Shown: positions 26,037-35,469, numbered from the stretch's first letter. The stretch: 64,000 nt of DNA from Candidatus Methylophosphatis roskildensis (GCA_016708905.1 JADJEV010000002.1:372001-436000), one strand, 5' to 3'. Translations and numbers: made by a program. The notes: generated by a model from the sequence alone, not told the origin.

Positions 26037-28796
26037 ATGGAAGGCATCGTCATCGGCGCGATCGCGCTGGTTTTTGCGATCGGTTTGGCCGGCGGGCTGG
26101 TCGGCGCGCGGATGCGGCGCGGCGAGCAGCCGGCAGCCGACCGCGAGCTGCGCAGCACGCTGGAACAGCTCGCCGCCTGGGCGCGCGGCATGCATGCCGA
26201 ACATGAATCGCTGCGCGCTCGTGTGGCGGCACTCGAAGCGCAGCCGCAGCCGGTGTCGGCTTCTCCGCCAGAGGTAGCCGGAGAGCCGCATGGATCGGCG
26301 GTCTACGAGGTGTCAAGCCCGCAGGCCGCGCCAGACTTAGATCTCCAGACAGATGCCATGGAGAATGGCTCTGCGCTTGGCCTGCAGCCCGACGGCACTT
26401 TGGCAGCTTCGACGGCCCCGATCGAGCGCCCGGAATCCGGCGAGCCAGCACCGCAGCGCGCGGCCGCAGCGACGGCGCAACCCTCGCAACCGAACTGGTT
26501 CACCCGTTGGCTGTTCGGCGGCAACACCGTGGTGCGCGTCGGCATCGTGATTCTGTTCTTCGGCGTCGCCTTCCTGCTCAAGTACGCCTACGAGCGCGTT
26601 CACGTGCCGATCGAGTTGCGCCTGACCGGCGTCGCGCTGCTGGCGGTGGCCCTCCTGGTGCTCGGCTGGCGCCTGCGCGACAAGCGCGCCGGCTACGCCC
26701 AAGCGCTGCAGGGCGGCAGCGTCGGGGTGCTCTACCTGACCGTGTTTGCGGCGCTGCGCCTGTACCAGTTGATCCCGCCGGGCGCGGCGATGGTGCTGCT
26801 GATCGGTATCGCCGCGTTCTCGGCGGCGCTCGCCTTGCTGCAGAACAGCCGCTCGCTCGCCTTGCTCGGCACCAGCGGCGGCTTTCTTGCGCCGGTGCTC
26901 GCCTCGACCGGCAGCGGCAGCCACATCATGCTGTTTTCCTACTACGCGCTGCTCAACGCCGGCGTACTGGCGATTGCCTTGAAACGCGCCTGGCGCGAGC
27001 TCAATCTCGCCGGTTTCGCCTTCACCTTCCTGATCGGCGCGACCTGGGGCGCGCGCTTCTATCGGCCGGAATTGTTCGCCAGCACCGAGCCGTTCCTGGT
27101 GCTGTTCTTCCTGATGTATGTCGCGGTGCCGGTTCTCTACGCGCGGCATCAGGCGGTGGCGCTGCGCGCGCCGGTCGATGCCACCCTGATTTTCGGCACG
27201 CCGCTGGCGGCTTTCGGCCTGCAGCATGGGCTGGTGCGTGAGTTCGAATACGGCGCGGCGTTCAGCGCCGCGCTGCTGGCGGCCTTCTATCTGGTCCTCG
27301 CCGGCCGCCTGTTGAAGCGCGGCAACCAGAGCCTGCGCCTGCTGGTCGAGGCGTTTTTCGCGCTCGGCGTGGTCTTCGCCACGCTGGCGGTGCCGCTGGC
27401 CTTCGAGGGCCGCTGGACATCCGCCGTGTGGGCGCTGGAAGCGGCGGCGATCCTGTGGATCGGCGTACGCCAGCAGCGTCTGCCGGCGCGGCTGTTCGCG
27501 GTGCTGCTGCAATTCGGCGCCGGGACGATGTTCTTCTTCGATCTGCCGCAGGGCGGCGCCCTGCCGTGGCTCAATGTCGGCTTTCTCGGCTGCGCCATGG
27601 TGGCGCTGGCCGGACTGTTCAGCGCCGCCTACATCGAGCGTCACGCGCAACAACTGCGCCCGTTCGAGCGCGGCATCGGCAACGCGCTCCTGATCTGGGG
27701 CGCGCTGTGGTGGGCGGCCGCGGGTCTGCTGCAGATCGACGAGTACGTCGGCGACGAACTCGCGGTGCACGCGTCGCTCGCCTGGTTCGCGTTGTCCAGC
27801 GTGGCGCTGGCGACCATCGCGGGGCGTGTGCAGTGGCGCGGCGGTGCGCTGCTGAGCCTGGCGATTGCGCCCTTGCTGCTGCTGTTCGCGCTCGAGGCGG
27901 TCGATGCAACAAGCGGGCCGCTCGACGCACTCGGCTACCTGGCTTGGCCGTTCGGTTTCGCCGTCCATCTATACGCGCTGCGGCTCCATCAGGCGCAGGC
28001 GCCGCGCGCTGCACCCTGGCTGCATGCGACGGGTGTCTGGACATTGGCGATCGTCGCGGCGAAAACCCTCCAGTGGTGGCTGTTCGCGGCGGTGCCGGAT
28101 TCGATCACCTGGGCCGATGTCGGCATCGGCGTCGCGCCGGCACTGTTGCTCGGCGCACTGTGCCGTGCCGCGCCGACACGCTGGCCGCTGAGCGAGCAGC
28201 GCGCCTACCTGCTGCTCGGCGGAGCGCCGCTGGCGGCATTGCTCGCGCTGTGGACCTTCGCCGCCAACTGGCACGGCGAAGGCAGCGCCGCGCCGTTGCC
28301 CTATCTGCCCGTCGTCAATCCGCTCGAGCTCACGCTGTTCGCCGCGCTGCTGCTGATCGCCTGGTGGTGGACCACGGTGCACCGGCGCGGCCTGGTGGCG
28401 GGCAATGCACAACGCACGGCGATCGGCAGCGCGCTGTGGGGCGGGCTGCTGTTCGCAGTGCTCAACGGCGTGCTGCTGCGCAGCCTGCACCACTGGGGTG
28501 GCGTGCCGTGGGACTGGGACGCGATGCTCGCCTCGCGTCTGGTGCAGTCAGCGCTGTCGATCTTCTGGACCGTGATCGCGCTCGGCCTGATGGTGGCCGC
28601 GACGCGGCGCGGCGTGCGCAGTCTGTGGCTGATCGGTGCGGCGCTGATGGCGGTGGTGGTGGCCAAGCTGTTCCTGATCGACCTGTCCAATGTCGGCGGC
28701 ATCGAACGCGTGGTGTCGTTCATCGGCGTCGGTGTGCTGATGCTGGTGGTCGGCTACTTCGCGCCGGTGCCACCGAAAGCGGAGATCGCAAAATGA
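26037..28796 (+). CDS. DUF2339 polytopic membrane protein
   Basis: 919 residues: an N-terminal anchor helix and coiled coil (LRSTLEQLAAWARGMHAEHESLRARVAALEAQ), a Pro/Ala linker, then some twenty or more hydrophobic segments to the C-terminus. FTRWLFGGNTVVRVGIVILFFGVAFLLKYAYE opens the DUF2339 domain. The family is of unknown function and usually lies beside DUF3999, as here (ATGA overlap with the next start). Three bases separate it from the acyltransferase fusion. Confidence 0.9.
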   Translation: MEGIVIGAIALVFAIGLAGGLVGARMRRGEQPAADRELRSTLEQLAAWARGMHAEHESLRARVAALEAQPQPVSASPPEVAGEPHGSAVYEVSSPQAAPDLDLQTDAMENGSALGLQPDGTLAASTAPIERPESGEPAPQRAAAATAQPSQPNWFTRWLFGGNTVVRVGIVILFFGVAFLLKYAYERVHVPIELRLTGVALLAVALLVLGWRLRDKRAGYAQALQGGSVGVLYLTVFAALRLYQLIPPGAAMVLLIGIAAFSAALALLQNSRSLALLGTSGGFLAPVLASTGSGSHIMLFSYYALLNAGVLAIALKRAWRELNLAGFAFTFLIGATWGARFYRPELFASTEPFLVLFFLMYVAVPVLYARHQAVALRAPVDATLIFGTPLAAFGLQHGLVREFEYGAAFSAALLAAFYLVLAGRLLKRGNQSLRLLVEAFFALGVVFATLAVPLAFEGRWTSAVWALEAAAILWIGVRQQRLPARLFAVLLQFGAGTMFFFDLPQGGALPWLNVGFLGCAMVALAGLFSAAYIERHAQQLRPFERGIGNALLIWGALWWAAAGLLQIDEYVGDELAVHASLAWFALSSVALATIAGRVQWRGGALLSLAIAPLLLLFALEAVDATSGPLDALGYLAWPFGFAVHLYALRLHQAQAPRAAPWLHATGVWTLAIVAAKTLQWWLFAAVPDSITWADVGIGVAPALLLGALCRAAPTRWPLSEQRAYLLLGGAPLAALLALWTFAANWHGEGSAAPLPYLPVVNPLELTLFAALLLIAWWWTTVHRRGLVAGNAQRTAIGSALWGGLLFAVLNGVLLRSLHHWGGVPWDWDAMLASRLVQSALSIFWTVIALGLMVAATRRGVRSLWLIGAALMAVVVAKLFLIDLSNVGGIERVVSFIGVGVLMLVVGYFAPVPPKAEIAK

Positions 28797-30172
28797 GAAT
28801 GATCGTGCACGCCCTGCTGCTGGCCCCCGCGCTGGCTCTGGCCGAGACGCCGGCCGACTACGCCTACAGCGCACCGATCGCGGTCAGCGCGGCCACACCG
28901 TTTCAGCGCGTAGAGTTGCCGGCGACGGTCTATCGCGTGCTGACCCACGGCGACCTGCGCGATCTGCGGGTGTTCAATGCAGCCGGCGAAGTGGTGCCGC
29001 ACGCGATCGAACCGCGACGATCGGCAAAGATCGAGAAGGCCGCGATGATCGACGTGCCGCTGTTCGCCTTACCCCAAGCGGCAAGCGGCAGTGGTTCGCT
29101 CAGCGTGCAGGTGGAGAAACGCGGCGATGGCACCATCGTCAGCGTGCTGCGTGATACGCCGGTGAATGCGCAGGATGCGCCCGATGCTTACCTGATCGAC
29201 GCCTCGCGGCTGGAACGCACGGTCGGCGCGCTCGAGCTGGTGCCGGCCGATGCCTCGGCACAATTCATCGGGCGGATGCGGGTCGAAGCCAGCGACGATC
29301 TGGCGCACTGGCGCACGCTGGCCGGCAATGCGCCGCTGCTGGTCACTCACGCCAACGGGCAGACACTGTCGCGCCTGCGCATCGAATGGCCGGCGACCGC
29401 GGCGAAATACTGGCGCGCGAGCTGGGTCGGCGGATCATCGCCCCAGGGCGCAGTGCGTTTTGAACGGGCGGCACTCGAGCCGGCATCGTCGACGCGGGAG
29501 CCGGCGCGGATCTGGCAGCGCGTCGAACCCCTGCGCATCGGTGGCAGCGAGGGCAAGTATGCCTACGAGCTGCCGGTCGGTGCGCCGATCGACCGCCTGC
29601 GGCTGCATCTGCCGCAACCGAACAGCGTGGTGCCGGTGACACTTCTCACCCGCTCGCGCAGCGAAGATCCCTGGCAAACGATCGGCAATTACACCGTGTA
29701 TCGCCTGCAGCAGGACGGCATCGAGTTCGCCAACCCGGACATCGCAGTCGGTCCGATGCGCGAACTGCTGCTGCGGATCGACAATCGCGGCGGCGGCCTC
29801 GGCAGCGGCGCGCCGATACTGGAGATCGGCTGGACCCCCCATACGCTGGTGTTCGCCGGGCGGGGCGCCGGGCCCTATCGACTCGTCTATGGCAGCGCTC
29901 AGGCGACAGCAGCCGCCTACCCGATCCAGAGTCTGGTGCCCGACTACGGCGACGGCAGCAGCGAGGCCGTGCGCAAGCTGATCGGCGCGGCTGCGCTGGG
30001 CGAGGCCACGGCGGCGGGCGGCGAAGCGCAGCTTCGACCCCAGGTCGATTTCAAGCGCTGGACGCTGTGGGGCGTGTTGCTGGCGGCGGTGCTGCTGCTC
30101 GGCGGAATGGCTTACCGTTTGTGGCGACAGATGGGAACGCGGGGCCCGGATTCCGATTCCGAACAGCGATGA
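28793..30172 (+). CDS. DUF3999 exported protein
   Basis: 459 residues: signal peptide MRMIVHALLLAPALALAETP, a large periplasmic beta-rich region beginning YAYSAPIAVSAATPFQRVELP, and a single C-terminal membrane helix (WTLWGVLLAAVLLLGGMAYRLW). DUF3999 proteins are the standard partner of DUF2339; the pair may form an envelope complex, function unknown. Overlaps both neighbours by ATGA. Confidence 0.9.
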   Translation: MRMIVHALLLAPALALAETPADYAYSAPIAVSAATPFQRVELPATVYRVLTHGDLRDLRVFNAAGEVVPHAIEPRRSAKIEKAAMIDVPLFALPQAASGSGSLSVQVEKRGDGTIVSVLRDTPVNAQDAPDAYLIDASRLERTVGALELVPADASAQFIGRMRVEASDDLAHWRTLAGNAPLLVTHANGQTLSRLRIEWPATAAKYWRASWVGGSSPQGAVRFERAALEPASSTREPARIWQRVEPLRIGGSEGKYAYELPVGAPIDRLRLHLPQPNSVVPVTLLTRSRSEDPWQTIGNYTVYRLQQDGIEFANPDIAVGPMRELLLRIDNRGGGLGSGAPILEIGWTPHTLVFAGRGAGPYRLVYGSAQATAAAYPIQSLVPDYGDGSSEAVRKLIGAAALGEATAAGGEAQLRPQVDFKRWTLWGVLLAAVLLLGGMAYRLWRQMGTRGPDSDSEQR

Positions 30173-30730
30173 ATTCGACGCTCAGCAGAGCATACGCAGT
30201 GGGACGATTCGTCTTGCAAAGAGCGCTGGCGATCGGCGCCGCCTGTGTCGTCTTGCTTCTGCTGTTCTGGGTGGCGACGACGCAGCCTTTCGTTCAGCCG
30301 CTTGCTGTCGTAGCACAGGCATCCGATCGGGCTGCGCTCGAACGCCACGTCCGCGCGCTGTCGCAGACCTTCCATCCGCGCAGCTTCGATCACAAAGCCA
30401 ATCTCGATTCGACGGCCGACTACATCGCCGGAGAACTTGCCGGCCTCGGTTTCGCCGTGGAGAGCCAGCCGTTCGTGGTCGATGGCGAGACATTCCGCAG
30501 GCATGGAACCGGCCGGATTCCGGTCGAATCGATCACCGCAACTACTGGCAGGCGGGATTTCCTGCTCTGATGATCACCGACACGGCCTTCTACCGCAACG
30601 ACGAGTATCACCGCCGCGGCGACACGGCCGACCGGCTCGACTATGTTCGCATGTCGCGGGTGGTGTCGGCGGTGGATGCCGGAATTCGCGCCCTGGAATG
30701 GTCTCGATCGGCGGGCGGGACAGCGAGCGA
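30169..30730 (+). pseudogene. M28-type peptidase relic with internal deletion and frameshift
   Basis: The first part (30169-30500) encodes an N-terminal membrane helix and the start of an M28 aminopeptidase (RALSQTFHPRSFDHKANLDSTADYIAGELAGLGFAVESQPFVVDGE). The sequence then jumps, in another reading frame, to the C-terminal M28 motif DHRNYWQAGFPALMITDTAFYRNDEYHRRGDTADRLDYVRMSRVV (30533-30668). The central metal-binding core is missing, so roughly half of the domain has been deleted. It ends against the opposite-strand GGDEF-EAL gene. Last gene of the desaturase operon. Confidence 0.75.
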
Positions 30731-32554
30731 CTACGAGTCTGAGACCCGGATCGGCACGAGCAAGGTCGCCTGGGAATGCAGGTCGAACGAGCCCTGCGCG
30801 GCGTCGCCGGACGTGAGCGCCGAGCTGGTCGGTGGCATGAACGGCGCCAGCTTGCCCGCCAGGCTGTCCGGCGGAATCACGCCGATCTTGAGGATCTTCG
30901 CCATCGTGTTGGCATCGACCGGCGGCGCGTAGAGGAAGCCCTGCATCTCGTTACAACCCATTTCGGCGAGTATTTCGGCCTGTTGCTTGGTCTCGACCCC
31001 TTCGGCCACAGTCTTGACGCCCAACGTTCGCGCGAGATTGACGATCGCGCGCGTGATCTCGCGATCGTCCGCCTTGGTGCCGAGATCCTGCACGAACGAG
31101 CGATCGATCTTGACGCTGTCCACCGGCAGTTGTCTGAGGTAGCTGAAGGACGAATAGCCGGTACCGAAATCGTCGATCGCCACGGTCGCGCCAAGGCCGC
31201 GGATGCACTCGAGCGTGTTGCGCGCGGCGTTCATGTTCTTCATGAACAGGTTTTCCGTTACCTCCAGCTGCAGCAGCTTGGGGTCGATTCCAGTCTGCTT
31301 GACGGCGGTAACCACGGCCGTCAGCAAGTGGTCTTCGCGGAACTGCATGCTCGATACGTTGACCGCCATCTGGATCGATGGCAGCCCGGCCTCTTGCCAG
31401 GCCCGCTGCTGGCGACAGGCCTGCATCAACACCCATTCACCGATGTGCGCGATGAGGCCAGCCTCTTCGGCGATCTCGATGAAGCTGGCCGGTGCGACGA
31501 GGCCGTGCATCGGGCTGCGCCAGCGAACCAGCGCCTCGGCACCGATCACGCGGTTGGTTCCGGTTTCCACCTTGGGCTGGTAATGCACGACGAACTGCTG
31601 ATTTTCGAGCGCCTTGCGCAGGCCGTTCTCGACCGCTAGCCTGCGCGACGCGGCAGCGCTCATTGCGTGCGAGAAGAACTGAAAGCCGTCCTTGCCCTCC
31701 TCCTTTGCGCGATACATCGCCATGTCGGCGTGCTTGAGCAGGGTATCGCCGTAGTTGCCGTCACGCGGATAGCACGCGATACCCACGCTGATGCTGCTCT
31801 GGACCTTGTAGCCACTGACCCCGAACGGCGCCCGGAACGCGTCGATCAGCCGCTGGGCCACTGCGGCGAGTGCGTTTTGGTCCGCCACGTCACGAAACAG
31901 GAGCACGAACTCGTCGCCACCGACGCGGGCTACGCTGCTCGGCTCACCACCACGGTTGATCGCGACATCGTCTTCGGTTCGCACGCAGGCCGACAGGCGG
32001 GCCGCCGCTTGGGTCAGTAGTTCATCGCCGATGCCGTGACCAAGCGTGTCGTTGATGCGCTTGAAGTCGTCGAGGTCGACGAACATGACCGCCACTTTGC
32101 CGGCCCGGCGCTCTGCCGCAGCCAGAGCCTTGGTGAGGTCTTCCTGCAGGCGAGTGCGGTTCGGCAGCTTGGTCAGCGCATCGTTGTGCGTCGTTTGCAA
32201 CGCCAGGCGCTGTGCGGTTTCGCGCCTTGTCGTCTCCACCTGGAGTTGCGCCTGCAGGCTGTCGAGTTCCTGTCGATGGCTTCGAACCGCGACATCGAGC
32301 TTGGCGCGCGAATCAACGAGCTCATTGGCCAGGGACTGTGCAGAATCGGTCTGCGTGGCCAGTTCCTGGCGGGTGGCACGCAAGCTCGAGTAGAAGCTCA
32401 ACGCCGCCGTGACGGAGGCCGCGAGAGCGGACGCCGTGAAGGCGCCGAGCGCGTCGCCCGGATTCATCAGGCCCCACGCGGTTCCCGCGCCGGCAATCGT
32501 CAGCAGCCCGAGAGGGAGATAGGGTTTGCGCAGGTCGGGGTTTTGCGGTGTCAT
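30731..32554 (-). CDS. GGDEF-EAL c-di-GMP signalling protein
   Basis: About 607 residues from ATG 32554; ATG 32608 would add 18. Two N-terminal membrane helices (LPLGLLTIAGAGTAWGLM and LGAFTASALAASVTAALSFY) are followed by a coiled coil, a GGDEF domain with LTKLPNRTRLQEDL, FVDLDDFKRINDTLGH and the active loop RVGGDEFVLLF, then an EAL domain with GAEALVRW, VTENLFM, AIDDFGTGYSSFSYLRQLPVDSVKIDRSFV and TVAEGVET. Both active sites look intact, so it may make or break c-di-GMP. The GGDEF I-site RxxD is not evident. No neighbours in operon. Confidence 0.93.
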   Translation of the reverse strand: MTPQNPDLRKPYLPLGLLTIAGAGTAWGLMNPGDALGAFTASALAASVTAALSFYSSLRATRQELATQTDSAQSLANELVDSRAKLDVAVRSHRQELDSLQAQLQVETTRRETAQRLALQTTHNDALTKLPNRTRLQEDLTKALAAAERRAGKVAVMFVDLDDFKRINDTLGHGIGDELLTQAAARLSACVRTEDDVAINRGGEPSSVARVGGDEFVLLFRDVADQNALAAVAQRLIDAFRAPFGVSGYKVQSSISVGIACYPRDGNYGDTLLKHADMAMYRAKEEGKDGFQFFSHAMSAAASRRLAVENGLRKALENQQFVVHYQPKVETGTNRVIGAEALVRWRSPMHGLVAPASFIEIAEEAGLIAHIGEWVLMQACRQQRAWQEAGLPSIQMAVNVSSMQFREDHLLTAVVTAVKQTGIDPKLLQLEVTENLFMKNMNAARNTLECIRGLGATVAIDDFGTGYSSFSYLRQLPVDSVKIDRSFVQDLGTKADDREITRAIVNLARTLGVKTVAEGVETKQQAEILAEMGCNEMQGFLYAPPVDANTMAKILKIGVIPPDSLAGKLAPFMPPTSSALTSGDAAQGSFDLHSQATLLVPIRVSDS

Positions 32555-32750
32555 CTGGGCGGTCGACGGCGGTTGGGAGGATGTCGGCCAGCGTAGCGCC
32601 CCATGCACCTGGCAAGGATGACGGATCGCACGCCGCCAGCAATCGCCCGGATTATCGAGGACGACACTTGCGAATTGTCACGGTTTCAGACCGATCAGGC
32701 CTCTCGCGCGGCCTATCCGGCAGCCGGTGGGACGGTGATGCTCGGGAACT

Positions 32751-34190
32751 TCAACCTGCCTTCGGAAGCACGGCTGGCGACCAATCGATCTGCCGGAATT
32801 CACGCAGCAAGCGCTCGCCGCGATTCGCATTGAGTTGGGCAACTCTCGAAATGCGACCGAGCAGATGCTGGCGGAAATGCGGGTGGCAGAGATGGTTTTG
32901 GCCCTGCGGCCCATGGCGCCGACAATTGTGCAGAATGGCCTTGAGGGTATCGAACTCGCGGCGCGGCACATTGGGCTTCTGATTCACAACCATGCCGACG
33001 ATGCGCTGCGATGTGGCCTGCCTTTGCGCGCGTGTCTTGCGGTAGTGGGGTTCGAAGCCCTCGTCGACGATGATCGAATAGAGCATCGATTTGACCCGCT
33101 CCATCTTTCGCGCAAATGCATCGTCACCCGAAAAGATCAGGTCATCGACATAGCGCGTATAGCCAATGCCGCAAGCCGCCGCCGCGCCGCTCAAGCGCAG
33201 GTCGAGACGATAGGCGCACAGGTTGGCCAGTGCCGGAGAACTTGGCGCACCCTGGGGCAGATGCGCAATCCGCAGCATGGCATGGCGCCGGGATTTCGTG
33301 CCAGCATCGTCGTTCTGTCCGAGTTCCGGAGACGGAGAGGCGCGCAAGATCGAGTAGGGCGTCGAGTGGGTGACCAACCCGGTGAGCGTCCGCGCAGCAG
33401 CCGGCGGGTAGCCGAGTGTACGGAACATCGCGTGTAAGCGGCCCGCGGTCACGCCGGTAAAGAAATCCTGCAGATAGATCTGAAGAACGAGATTCTTGCC
33501 GCTGTGAGGCAGCGCGGCGGAGATCGTTGAACGGCCGCTTACACAACCGTGTGCCGCGTCGTGTGCCGGCACCTGTTCGAGAATACGGTGCAGAACGCGT
33601 CGCTGCAGGCCGCGCATCCGCGGCTTGGGGATCTCGATCAGGCGATATCCGCCTCGCCGCTTCGCAAGCCAGCGATAGCGATAGCGATAGCGATAGTGGC
33701 AGAGCGGGCCGTCGGCGGTAAGGTCGGAACGCAGGCTGGCGGCAAACCAGTCGAGTTCCCCGATGGGCAGACCGAGCCAATCGGCGAGATCTCCCGGCGT
33801 GGCGAGCCGCGGCAGTTCCTTCGCCTTGGCGCGGAGACTGGCCGGCGGTTCGCCCATCGGCGGCTGGAATGGATACCAGCCGCGGACCCGCGGAACTTCG
33901 CCAGCCGACTAAAAGGCACTGCGAAGAGGAGCGAATCCGAGGATGCTGCGCACCAGTTCATCGTGCTGCGCGGCGCCGATGCTTTCGCCATAGTCGAGGC
34001 GGATCTGGCGGATCAGCGGACCGATCCACGGCCATGCTTGCCCAAGAACTCGCCGCATGCGCTCGCGCAATTGCGACTGTTTCAGGTCTCCAGCCAACGC
34101 GGCACGCGCGAGCTGGGTGGCGACTGAGAGTGATCTGCGCTCGATGTCGAGCGAATCGCATGGCCGGTCGTCTTCGCTCTCATCGTACAT
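32751..34190 (-). pseudogene. Retron-type reverse transcriptase, interrupted by an amber codon and lacking a catalytic Asp
   Basis: Two open frames on the minus strand (34190-33912 and 33908-32751) lie in one frame, separated only by TAG at 33909-33911. Joined, they give about 479 residues: a helical N-terminal domain (SVATQLARAALAGDLKQSQLRERMRRV), then the RT domain with RLIEIPKPRMRGLQRRVLH, LPQGAPSSPALANLCAYRLD, YTRYVDDLIFSGDD (the YxDD box) and QRIVGMVVNQKPNVPRR. The extra N-terminal domain and length recall the myxobacterial Mx162 type. Motif A reads VLQIYLQDFF where active enzymes have D-L-x-D-F-F: the catalytic Asp is Tyr (codon TAT at 33474-33476). An RT starting from ATG 33857 (368 residues) could still be made. 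The start codon abuts an IS4-family end. I found no msr/msd RNA. Confidence 0.8.
33672..33695. repeat. Hexanucleotide repeat (4 x GCGATA) within the RT gene
   Basis: Four perfect GCGATA units encode the run YRYRYRYR on the minus strand. Related RTs, as I recall them, have a single or double YR before W-x-x-K-R. The tract is in frame and prone to slipped-strand change in steps of two residues. Confidence 0.85.
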
Positions 34191-34486
34191 CACTGTTGTC
34201 CAAAACAGCTTATGACGTTGGGTCATCCGAAGGTGTAGGGTGTTGGTGAATGGCCAAACCCACCGACACCTGACCGGAGGAGACCCAACGTGAAAGCATC
34301 ATGCAGCATGTTTAGCCAGATACTCAAGCTGATCCCGCGGACCGACTTCGAGCGGATGGTCAAACAGACGGGAGCGCAATACCGAAGCAAGGGGTTGTCG
34401 AGCTGGAGCCAATTTGTTGGCATGCTGTTCTGCCAGTTGGGCCGCGCTCATTCTCTGCGGGAGATTGAAGGCGGGCTGAAGAGTTG
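34191..34486 (+). mobile_element. IS4-family element, 5' fragment (copy A)
   Basis: Begins with the terminal repeat CACTGTTGTCCAAAACAGC, identical over its first 100 bases and more to the minus-strand copy ending at 56944. It holds the first 66 codons of a DUF4372-type IS4 transposase (34290-34486; MFSQILKLIPRTDFERMVKQ, EGGLKS), then is cut by the ISL3 element after GAGTTG. A matching 3' end, with terminus CACTGCTGTCCAAGA on the other strand, lies at 57280-57294 in the same orientation. Confidence 0.8.
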
Positions 34487-35384
34487 GGGTCTTCTCGGAA
34501 TAGTGTGGGTAAATCCACATGACAGTTAGATCGCTGGTGCCGTCGAACATGGGTAGATGGATTGACGCGGCGAGCGAACTTGGCAAGATCGCGCCATGGC
34601 TACCTCACCCAAGCGCAAGCGTCTGCTGGACGCATACCGGTTTCCCGGATTCACCCCTCGCGCTGACGTGCGCGGCATTTTTGGCGATCCGCAGGCACGG
34701 GTCATTACCCTCGTCCGGCGCTCAAAAAAACGCGCTGCCCGCAATGCGGCCAAGTCCATACCACCTGGTACGACCGCACCACGCGCCGGGCACGCGATCT
34801 CTCGAGTGCAGACACGCGGATCTACCTGCAGTTCGAGGTTCGACGCCTGCGCTGCCCGTGCAACGGCAAGGTGAGAGGCGAGCGTCTGGACTTTCTCGCC
34901 GACAACCCGCTCTACACGAAGCGCTTTGCCTGGTTTGTCGGTCGGCGCTGCCGAAGCAGCACGATCAAGGATGTCGCCAAGGAACTGAACCTGCACTGGG
35001 GCGCAGTCAAGGAACTGGACAAGGCGTACATGCGGGTGCAACTGGAACGCGCCGGCCGACCGGGGCCCAAGGCGATCGGCATCGACGAAATCTCGATTCG
35101 CAAGGGGTACACCTACCGCATCGTCGTCAGCGACCTGATTCGGGGCCGGCCGATCTGGTTCGGTGGCAAGGATAGGAGCGAGGCCAGCATGAACCAGTTC
35201 TACGACTGGCTGGGGCCGAACAAGGCCCGTGGCATCCGCCTGGCCGTGATGGACATGTGGAAGCCGTTTCGCACCGCCACCAACGCCCATGCACCGCAGG
35301 CCGCCATCCTGTTCGACAAGTTCCATGTGATGCGCCATCTGAACGATGCCCTCGACAAGGTACGCAAGGCCGAATATGCGCGGC
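34487..35384 (+). mobile_element. ISL3-family element, truncated at its 3' side
   Basis: The left end GGGTCTTCTCGGAATAGTG is inserted in the IS4 transposase gene. The element carries an ISL3 transposase that stops where an IS21 element begins; its C-terminal part and right end are not in the window. Confidence 0.75.
34596..35384 (+). pseudogene. ISL3 transposase, two frames joined at an A7 tract, C-terminus lost
   Basis: The first frame gives MATSPKRKRLLDAYRFPGFT through LVRRSKK. At seven A residues (34724-34730) the coding continues one base back: KTRCPQCGQVHTTWYDRTTRRARDLSSADTRIYLQFEVRRLRCPCNGK, a zinc ribbon, then LDFLADNPLYTKRFAWFVGRRCR, GIDEISIRKGYTYRIVVSDL (first catalytic Asp) and LAVMDMWKPFRTA (second). 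The phase of the tract (A AAA AAA) is that of a -1 ribosomal slippery site, so this may be programmed rather than mutational. Cut after KAEYARL; the catalytic Glu is lost. Confidence 0.7.
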
Positions 35385-35469
35385 TGTCCGCCCCGGCGGC
35401 CACTTGAAATTCCTCCACCTGTGGCCAGGTCAAAATCCCCCAGGGGCGAGGACAGGAGTGTGGGGATTG

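Noticed and set aside
26337..27968. Minus-strand open frame of 543 codons opposite the DUF2339 gene
   Set aside because: Low-complexity Gln/Arg/His composition produced by the complement of hydrophobic codons.
32609..32750. Retron msr/msd RNA next to the RT gene
   Set aside because: Neither the 140 bases after the RT gene nor the other flank shows the inverted repeats and branching-G context expected; the upstream side has been replaced by IS DNA.
32751..34190. Group II intron or diversity-generating retroelement
   Set aside because: No maturase domain, no intron domain V hairpin and no variable/template repeat pair were seen.
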